The notes beneath the pieces are model-generated. The model saw only the letters and a list, made by a program, of their open reading frames with translations, did not search any database and was not told the DNA's origin. A stretch of 64,000 nucleotides of DNA, from contig NC_037253.1 in assembly GCF_000002425.4 (NCBI RefSeq), positions 9,525,310-9,589,309 on the forward strand. Direction: 5' to 3'. The DNA is from Physcomitrium patens (lineage: Eukaryota > Streptophyta > Bryopsida > Funariales > Funariaceae). Position 1 is the stretch's first letter; every line of letters begins with the position of its first letter. This document shows positions 56,370 through 64,000 of this stretch, piece after piece. The translations under genes and the position numbers were made by a program.

Positions 56370-56850
56370 AAAGAAAACTTTTACTCCTTGCTATAGCTAT
56401 AGCCTTTAAAACTCCTTTCTACAAATTTTCTTGGATCTTCTTTATTACATCTTTTTTTCTTGCATATAAAGAATTATTAAAAAGATAAAAATAAGATCTT
56501 ATTTTTCTCAAAATTTCAAATTAAAAAAGTTAAAATTAAATAAGTGGCATAAAAAAATCCAAACCAGTCTTGAATCTTGCTGCTCAAAACTTCCAGCGAC
56601 CCTTCTCTCACAAATTGGAATAGATCTTCTTTATTATAGTTCTTTTTCTTATATAAAAAGACTTATTAGAGAGCTAACAATAAGATCTAGCTTCATTCAA
56701 AATCTCAAGACAAAAAAATAAAAATAAAATAAATGATATAAAAAAATCCAAACCAATCTTGAATCTTGTTGCTTAAATATCTTCCATAACCTCCTCTCAC
56801 AAATTTACATAGATCTCTCTTGTCATAGCTCCTTCCTTATTGCAGCCCAA
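56370..56850. repeat. Tandem repeat, about 190-bp unit, two and a half copies
   Basis: The phrase ATAAAAAAATCCAAACC followed by TCTTGAATCTTG recurs at about 56550 and 56740. CCTTCTCTCACAAATT or its variant and AAGATCT blocks keep the same spacing, and the preceding partial copy starts near 56370. It lies upstream of K gag (element sense) and may be its leader. No coding capacity seen. Confidence 0.75.
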
Positions 56851-58299
56851 AGAAACTCCACTTGATGCCAAAATGTCATCCTAATCTTCTTCCAATACCT
56901 ACCTTGAATCATTATAGAGCCAAGTATGTACCCTAAAAGATAATACCTTCAAAGCTTAAATAATTGTAACTTTAAAATTCACTCTTTAATCCAAATTACA
57001 AGATAGCCTCAATTAAATTTTTTTTGTAATTAGTGGTATGAAGTAGAAGTAACAAGAACAACAACAAAAGGAGCAAAATACAAAATATAAATGAAACAAA
57101 AACAATCAAGCAATTATACACTATAAAACTAGTCACAGTTTGTTCGCTAAATTTTTATCAAGTAAAAAATAAAATATAAAAGTAAAAAAAATTATTTTTA
57201 GAAATTAATTTTTTATCTTTACAATGGTATAAGTAACATATAAATCCGAATTACTATGAGTAAGTTATGAAGGTTTTAAAATAATATATAAATAAATAAA
57301 AAAATTAAGTATATAATTTTACCTTAGAATAATTTGCTTAAGAGATCAAGAGTTCGAGCCTCACTAAGGCTCATAAGTAGTGTATATAGATTCTTAAGAG
57401 AGGCCATGAGGCCTTAGTCTTATCTTCCTAACTACCTTCAAGGTACTACAACCCATATGGGACTTTTGCACCTCCCTTCTTATAAGGACTATACTAGCTG
57501 CTGGTCCTCTTATTTTCTATTAATAAACTCCATAATTTTTCATTTTTGACTTTACCATGATGTTTAAAAATATCCAATTAGCCTAGAAATCTGTAATGGT
57601 CTTCAAATCTTGCTTCATTTCTTCATAATAGCTCCAAGGTGGTAAAACTCATTTTTACCAAAGTCTTGGAAATTGATCTAAAAATTCCTAAAAATTCTAA
57701 AAAAATTCTAAAAATTCCTATAATAGTTTTTATAATACTAATATCAATTGAAGACTACAATTTCCTACCTTGATGATTTTTATAGTAATAAAATCAATTT
57801 AAATCTACTACTTTTTATATAACTAATTAAAAAGATATGAGGTTCTTTCTCATGCTTCTTCTAACTACTAACTAACATTTATAGTTTTTCTTATAAATAA
57901 TGTTTATAGATAGAAGGCCAATATAAATATTTATCTTAATAAATATCTCTCAATACTCAATAATAAGTAAAAAAATACTAAATCAACTAAGATAATTGCT
58001 TCCAAGACTTATTAAGACTCCAATTCTACAACTAACACTTTAATTTTTTATTTGTCTAAAGATTTCTATGCTATTTACTATATATTGTGGCTCTAAATAC
58101 TTTAAATGCATATTTTTATACTAAAAAAATTAATGAATCAATTTAATGACTCATAACAATTCATTAAAGACAACAATCTTCTATTCTAAATTCCATTCAA
58201 ATTTGTAAATATATTATCATTATATTCTTCTCTTCTTACAAATAAAACTAATTATCTTCTAAATTACTTAGATGCATTAAATTAAGTGTATCATAATAG
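56851..58299. other. Unassigned AT-rich stretch
   Basis: No supported frame. A tRNA B-box-like GTTCGAGCC occurs near 57352 without a convincing A box. The rest is AT-rich low-complexity DNA. Confidence 0.6.
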
Positions 58300-58830
58300 A
58301 GATAAAAATTGCTTCGATCTAATAACTAATATTGAGATTGGTCGCATATAACATAATACAAGTCAAACAGATAAGTGACCAATTTTTATGCTCAACTATA
58401 TCATTTTGAGAAGGCATATAAAGAGTCATAAAATGTTGAATCATACCATGAAGCTTATAATAAGTTAAAAATTCTTTACTTATAAATTTTTTATCATTAT
58501 TTATTTGTCTCATTAATAAGAGTTGGCCAAATTGAATAATAATTTGACAATGATATTTTTGGAAAATATTAAAAAATATAGATTTCTTTCAAAAAAAATA
58601 TTGTTGTGAAGTAAAAATAATAATAATAAGCCCTTCTAAAAGAAATGATAGCTATAGGATCACAAAGATTAGAATGGATTAAAGTAAACAATATTGTGGT
58701 ACATATGATAGGTATTTTAGGTGAAGGCATTTTATTGTATTTATTATAAATATAATCTTTACAAAAAAAAAATATATTAGATAATAAAGATAATTCAAAG
58801 ATAAGGTGATGGTAGATCATATATTATATG
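58300..58830 (-). pseudogene. pol: Copia2 GAG-pre-integrase and integrase relic
   Basis: Upstream part: CKDYIYNKYNKMPSPK (pre-integrase zinc end), IHSNLCDPIAIISFRRAYYYYFYF (counterpart of HSDLCGP … YYLTFIDD). Downstream part (58319-58513): KKFISKEFLTYYKLHGMIQHF, LYMPSQNDIVEHKNWSL (counterpart of the catalytic Glu region NGVVERKNRTL, with the Glu kept in VEHKN). The frames are shifted and broken. Confidence 0.82.
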
Positions 58831-61289
58831 CTAAAATGATGAAGATGCCCTAATTAATGATGCACAGCGTCAAAATATTGCTAGAATTTTAAATGGGTTG
58901 AGTTAAATGATTACTAGCTATTGTTTAAAATACAATTGTTGAAAGGCTATTAATTGTTGTTTGGAGTTGGTCTACTCCAAGCATCAGCACTCTAAGTAAT
59001 ACTAGCAAAGACTGCTCTAGCATGAATTGCGCAAGCTTAGGCTCCACTATCGTACTATAATTGCTTATAATATGTAAAACTTAGTTAGAATATATAATAT
59101 GTTCATAAGTCTTGGTGCATGTTAGAATGGTTAATAGATTAATTTAAAGAGAATGAATATAAGAAATTTTATTTTGAATTTTATTTATTTTGATTTTTGC
59201 ATTAAAAAAAATATATGATCTAAATATTTAGTATGAAGCCTTGGGAGAAGGTGGAAGCTTAAGGATGTAAATCTAAACTAAATGGAGACTAATTGAGAGA
59301 GATGAAAGGAAGACATAGTCAGATAAAAGCAAGGAATTGAGAACTTCATCCCTATTGATTGAATAGCATGCATAATGGGCTTTTAAGAGGCTGCTCATAA
59401 TCTTAACAAGGATTTTGATAACTTTAAAGAGGGCAGCTGGAAATTAGAAGACAATATTATAAAGTTTAGAATTTGGATTATAATTTTTGTACAAAAATTA
59501 GAAGATTTGGAATTAGAATGAAGAAGATATAGCCGTTTGAAGTTAAGGTATTAATTTAAGATATAATATTATTCTTTTGAGGATATGAGGAGTTATATAA
59601 TAGCTTTTGAAGATATGAAGAGTTATATAGTAGCTTTAGAAGATTAAAAGATGTAGATGGAACAATGATTTTAAGGCCTACATCTTTTACAAAAGAATTA
59701 TTGCTTTTGAAGTTTATATAAAGGAATTATAGGGAGTTGAAGGAGGTGCTTCCAAATCAAAGATAGTAAGTAAGAAATTTTATTTATAGTAATGGTTGGA
59801 GCAATAACTTGAGTTTATGGACGAATTTTTGGCTCAAATTTTTTAGAAAATATAATATTTTGTGTTAAAAAGCTATACATATAAATTTTGTTGCATTTGA
59901 GCTTATATTTTGTGATATATAAAGAAAATTGCATGCATGTGTATAAAGATAAGGATTTAAAGTGTCTGTTAGGATTTTCAAGATATCTCAAGATCCACAA
60001 TGAATTTGTAGTTGAAATTTATTATAGAAGTTAATAAGAATACATTAGTACCTTTTGTAAAATTTGAGTTTTTTTGGATGGTCGAATTAAAAAATATGAC
60101 GTATTGAAGTTTGGAAAAATCTCCACATAAGGATATATAAGGTTTTAGAGGATTTTTTCATATTTTGGATGTTGTTAGTTACTTTAGGCTTATATATTTC
60201 GTGTAATTACTCAAAAAAAGAAATTTTATATATAAACTTAAGGTGTCTCTTATTTTGAAGCTTGATTGAATAATTAGTGGCAGCTAGAAACCTAATATTT
60301 TTTTGAGGAAAATTCTCTCTATCCCAACACTATGAGCTTAGGTCATGTGGTAGTGGATTACACTTGCAGAAATCACATCTAGATTGGCCAAGGTCATGTT
60401 GGCTTTGGCCATGTTATTTTAGGCTATTCTAATAAGAGTCATGCTAATTAAGACAATAGTTTGGCAAGCATACAATGTATTAGCTTTATTGTAGGGCCAT
60501 GCTATTATAGGACCATTATTGGCAATGAAATTCTTGTTAAATATGAAATGGCTATAGATAGGTTGACTATAAGGACAATAAATGACATATAGATATGAGT
60601 GGTTGATGGTGCCATCTATATCTTAGTAGGGATTAGGGCTGCTATTACCACTAGTACTCTATTAGAATGAATGGCCATTGTTGCTATTAAAATAAGTATA
60701 GATAAGCCACATAAAGGAGGAAAGAAGGTAGTAGTACTCATCTGAATTATAAGAGATTGTATAAGTATCTTGATAGTATGCAAAGAGCTATTATTATACT
60801 AATGGAGGTTGATATTGGCTACAAATATCAGAAGAAGGTAGATATAGCTTGTGAGTTGGAATTTGGGCTAGAAGCGAGGCTATAAAGATATGGATGCTTG
60901 ATCTTGTAAGTTTGGTTGGTCATGAAATTGATAAAGTAGAGTTGAACAAGGTAAGTACTTGCACAAAAATCAAAGTAGTAGGTATGCTATTCAAAGGATC
61001 TTGGTCAAAATCTACAACTTGTAATTGCTTGAGATTAAGAATGATAAGGCAAGATTGTAAGTGATTAGCAACCATAAGGTGTTAATAATCTATAATAGAT
61101 TATAGATTAATTATTGCAATAGAAAGGTACAGATAATCTGTAATTGAGCAAGGCTTGTAATCAAAATAAAGAATATTGATGTATAAATCCTATGAGGTGG
61201 TTATCAAATATTAAAAATTATAGTCTTGTATGTGAAGTGAAGAAAATATTAATAAAATTCTTTTATTAAAAGAATATAGATTGGCTTGT
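58831..61289. other. Unassigned insertion-like stretch inside Copia2
   Basis: No long frame. Around 59990-60130 short phrases (GTAGTTGAAATT, TTTTTTTGGATGGTCGAATT) weakly recall the interior of E-family LTRs such as 54000-54140, so an old LTR may be included. I could not define ends or a duplication. Confidence 0.4.
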
Positions 61290-61650
61290 TTAGAGATTGA
61301 AAATCAATAAATGTCACCAATTTCAGATGTTTTAGTACTGATAACACATGTATTACTGATAAATTTAATTTATATATACTCAATCTTTGTGAATTGAGCG
61401 ATTGATAAAAGATTCTTTTTCAAACTTAGAATATATAAGATATCTAAAATCTATATATATTGACTAAATTTAAATCATAAGATAATAGATTCGATGCCTT
61501 AAATAATATGAAAACTATTATCTCCTAATAAAACAAATTTTGGTGACGTAAATAGAATATAGTTGTTGAAAAAGGTATTCAAAGAAGCCATATTGTTGCT
61601 AGTTCTAAAATCTAGATATCATGGTTGACCAAGAATATCAACATATACTA
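61290..61650 (-). pseudogene. pol: Copia2 protease relic
   Basis: One minus frame reads YLDFRTSNNMASLNTFFNNY, then SPKFVLLGDNSFHII, a stop, GIESIIL, and ILYILSLKKNLL. This is the Copia protease pattern in which WxLDSGASNHM, a GDN turn and DVLYVPNLKKNLLS follow in order. The active site has become DFRTSNN. Weak continuation to 61290. Confidence 0.78.
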
Positions 61651-61770
61651 CCATAATAAGATATAATGGTATCTTTGCAACATAAGATCTTCTTGATTTG
61701 ATTTGTTCATGTGATTTTTCTATTTCTTGTAATATTTTGGAAATTTGTGTTTTTATTTTCCACAAAAATA

Positions 61771-61910
61771 GGAGATAATATGATTAGTTGGTAGATTGGA
61801 ATCATTACTTTTATTTTGATTACTTCACAATGTATAAATATCACATATGAGATAATATAATTAGTTAGTAGGTTGAATTAAATCATTACTTTTATTTTGA
61901 ATAGTAATAA
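61771..61910. repeat. Imperfect tandem duplication of about 80 bp
   Basis: GAGATAATATGATTAGTTGGTAG and the later GAGATAATATAATTAGTTAG each lead into ATCATTACTTTTATTTTGA. Two copies. Confidence 0.8.
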
Positions 61911-61949
61911 ATATACTCTATAAATCAAAAAGAAAAATTAATAATAAAT

Positions 61950-62380
61950 TAACTTGTTGTAGTTAAGTAAAAATATAACCACTAATAGCAACTTTCTTGA
62001 AGATATATTATTAATTTTCTATAAATGCATAAATATCTTTATTCTCATCTATAGTTAAATAACAAAGCTTCTTATAGAAATATACCTAAGAAGCTTTATT
62101 GGATTGTTTGCAAATATGTTTGATATAATTCTAAATTGAATTTTAATATAGCTAGTTTGTATAGTGTCATAAGTTGTTTAACTCTACAATGCAAAAGTAA
62201 TTTTGCATGGGTATTGACATCCTTCAAATTCTAGGCATGATGTTGCACCAAATTACTTATATTGAATGCAACCTCAAAGCTATTAATTACTCTCCATATT
62301 TCTACTCAACTTATAAGAGCCTCCAATTTAATACTCCAAATACAATAATTACTTAGAAAAAACAAAGATATTAATGGAAT
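61950..62380 (-). pseudogene. gag: Copia2 gag relic
   Basis: The minus strand near 62200-62345 reads WSIKLEALISRVEMWRVINSFEVAF, with breaks, fitting the Copia gag motif WSxKMxALLxxxxLWxVV. Downstream, LKDVNTHAKLLLHCRV may continue it. Heavily decayed. Confidence 0.55.
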
Positions 62381-62454
62381 ACAAGAAGAATTATAAAAAA
62401 CTTTAGTACTTGGAATTTTTCACTTATACTAAAGAAAATAAAGGGAAATTAGTA

Positions 62455-62465
62455 CTTTGATACCA
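62455..62465 (-). other. Copia2 primer-binding site, initiator tRNA-Met type
   Basis: The element strand reads TGGTATCAAAG, one change from the standard TGGTATCAGAG. Confidence 0.7.
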
Positions 62466-62467
62466 CA

Positions 62468-62708
62468 TAAGAGAAAGAATACTAAAAATGATAATAAAGC
62501 AGAAATATATTAATAAATAACTTGATTACATCATATTGATAAAAAAAAATTATATTATCTTGTACAAAGAGGTAGTTGTAACTTTTCCATAACTACTTTG
62601 TAACTACCTAAAGATAATTCTATATTTATTAAAATATATTAATTAATTTAATATATATTAATAAATCTAATAGAATTGGTATCTTGTATAAGTAGCTTAT
62701 GCATGTCA
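62468..62708 (-). repeat. Probable Copia2 5' LTR
   Basis: Bounded by the primer site on the left and GCATGTCA on the right, giving about 241 bp that starts TGACATGC in element sense. With no second LTR in the window, the right border is a guess. Confidence 0.4.
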
Positions 62709-63629
62709 GTTGTTGTAGGTTGCGGATGTGAGCGGCAAAGCAATTTGAAAGGTCAAGGTTGTGTATTAGTTTGAATAGGTTAAATTCACAATTGGTTCTA
62801 TAATTCTTTTTATAAGGGTGTTTGGAGGAAACAAGAAGTTTGCAAGGAATCTTTGATTGCCATGAGATCTGTGCCCAGAAGACTTATTAGTAGTAAAAGA
62901 GTGTTGTTTGACAAGTTTACTTGATAATTTGAAACAAAGATAATTGGAATTGATTCTCAATTTTCTACCACTGCTTAATATTGACATGCTATTGATTGAA
63001 AATAAAGCTCATGTACAAGCAAACAATTTAATGGAAATAAGATGTGAAATATTAAAAACTTTATTTGTGATCAATCTACATTCTATGTTGCAAGTGCATT
63101 GAGTTTTTTGAATTTGAATTTATACCATTTACTTCAATTGCTATGAGTAATATTGATATCTAAATCTACATGAATGTGATTGGTGTGAAAAAATTGTAGT
63201 AGCTAAGATTGGATAAACAATAAAAAATACATTTAATCTTCCATAATAAATATCATTGACTACCTATAATCTTAAATTATTTATTTGATTTTAAGTAATA
63301 AAATTTTATCAATTTCTTCTAAACTTTGCATGATTATAGATTCTAAAAATATTTTTGAATTTAAAAATATAATATATTTTTTAGAAGTAAAGAAGGAAAG
63401 TGGAAAATGCTTAGTATGGTACAAAGAACCTTTCTTCAAGAAGCAATGTATACATTTATTTTTTAAAAAAAAACCTAAACATAGCAAAGAATGATAGATG
63501 GTTGAAATAGGCAAAGTAGATTATGTACCTTTCACTTGTTACTTTGGCTATTATCTATGAGGAGAGAGAAGGGGAGAAGAGAGAGGGATCTTACAAATAT
63601 TTGACAATATCTTTCTATACTAAAAAAAT
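62709..63629. other. Unassigned AT-rich stretch
   Basis: Short frames only; none resembles a known family. The 73-codon minus frame at 62766-62987 shows no recognisable domain. Confidence 0.6.
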
Positions 63630-63631
63630 AT

Positions 63632-63681
<50 letters not shown>
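63630..63681. repeat. (TA)n microsatellite
   Basis: Near-pure TATATA tract interrupted by AAATA early on. Confidence 0.93.
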
Positions 63682-63684
<3 letters not shown>

Positions 63685-64000
63685 CTTATTTACCACTTAA
63701 AAAATTTGAAAAACATTCTAATACATGCAAAATATTTTAATACAAAGTGTAAAATAAAAATAAAATGAGTAAACCTCATTCAATACATTTTAATATTTCT
63801 AATTTATTTTTAAAAATTATTCTTCTTTATGATTGTAAAAAAATGACATGAATAATAAAAAATAAAAAAATAAAAAAATAAAATTGATATAAATTTAAGT
63901 TTAAAAAATGATTGTTATATAAATATTTATAATATAAAATCATGATATGCTCTAAAAATTATGCTAATTAATGCTTATAAGAAGGCAAGACAAGTAGCAC
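63682..64000. other. Unassigned AT-rich end of window
   Basis: A-rich low-complexity DNA (AAAATAAAAAAATAAAA near 63858); nothing supported. Confidence 0.6.

Larger units (their letters stand above)
58300..62708 (-). mobile_element. Copia2: old, incomplete Ty1/Copia relic
   Basis: In minus orientation: LTR (about 62468-62708), initiator-Met primer site (62455-62465), gag (about 61950-62380), protease (about 61420-61640) and integrase (about 58300-58830). RT, RNase H and the 3' LTR are not found. About 2.4 kb of unrelated-looking DNA separates protease and integrase, normally a few hundred bases apart, so something inserted there. Confidence 0.72.

Noticed and set aside
57340-57540. Possible SINE: GTTCGAGCC resembles a tRNA B box
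   Set aside because: No A box at the proper distance, no duplication and no 3' tail motif were found.
63523-63768. 81-codon plus frame
   Set aside because: Half of it is the translated TA microsatellite.
1-64000. Cellular genes, tRNA genes, CRISPR arrays, bacterial-type operons
   Set aside because: All frames with recognisable domains belong to retrotransposons; no other gene structure could be supported.

Overview
This window is gene-poor, AT-rich plant DNA, almost certainly angiosperm heterochromatin. I found no cellular gene, no tRNA or rRNA gene and no CRISPR array. About 85% of it can be assigned to LTR retrotransposons nested inside one another. The species cannot be told from the sequence. 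The names used here (Copia1, Copia2, Ch1, Ch2, E0, E1, E2, F, G, H, K, S1, S2, S3, C) are mine.

Layout. 35-668 and 5967-6214 are a decayed Ty3-type pol (H, minus), split by a Ty1/Copia element (Copia1, 669-5966, minus; two 369-bp LTRs, duplicated site GATCC). 6215-8644 plus 14774-14790 is a related element (G, minus), split by a young chromovirus (Ch1, 8645-14773, minus; two 412-bp LTRs, duplicated site GATAT). 14791-52013 is an older relative of Ch1 (Ch2, minus). A 1.8-kb solo LTR (C, 15345-17129) sits in the 3' LTR of Ch2, and a complete Ty3-type element (E0, 17445-47109, plus) sits in its 3' untranslated part. E0 carries solo LTR S1 in its 5' LTR; S1 carries complete element E1 (17885-27992, minus); the 3' LTR of E1 carries solo LTR S2 (17923-19263). 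The E0 gag is split by complete element E2 (31765-40495, plus). Right of Ch2 lie the 3' end of another family member (F, plus, 52014-55344, with solo LTR S3 inside), a divergent gag relic (K, 55345-55990, minus) and an old Copia relic (Copia2, about 58300-62708, minus). The rest has no recognisable content.

E0, E1, E2, F, G, H, K and the solo LTRs form one Ty3-like superfamily. Its reverse transcriptase box is F-x-D-D rather than Y-x-D-D, it has no chromodomain, and it makes 4-bp target duplications, readable here at seven insertions. E1 and E2 share catalytic Asp-to-Asn changes in RT and RNase H plus four nonsense codons that E0 lacks, so both look like copies of an already dead master.

The strongest signal is in the chromoviruses. 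In Ch1 and Ch2 the sequence directly beside the 5' LTR, where a primer-binding site should lie, is complementary over 12 nt to a segment inside the LTR. That segment starts 31 nt from the TATA box, at the predicted RNA 5' end. The pairing is kept although the sequences differ between the two elements. This is the signature of self-primed reverse transcription (Tf1/sushi type). Copia1 instead has a site matching the anticodon half of initiator tRNA-Met, Copia2 the ordinary initiator-Met 3'-end site, and the E family a site I cannot assign, so the window shows several priming strategies together.
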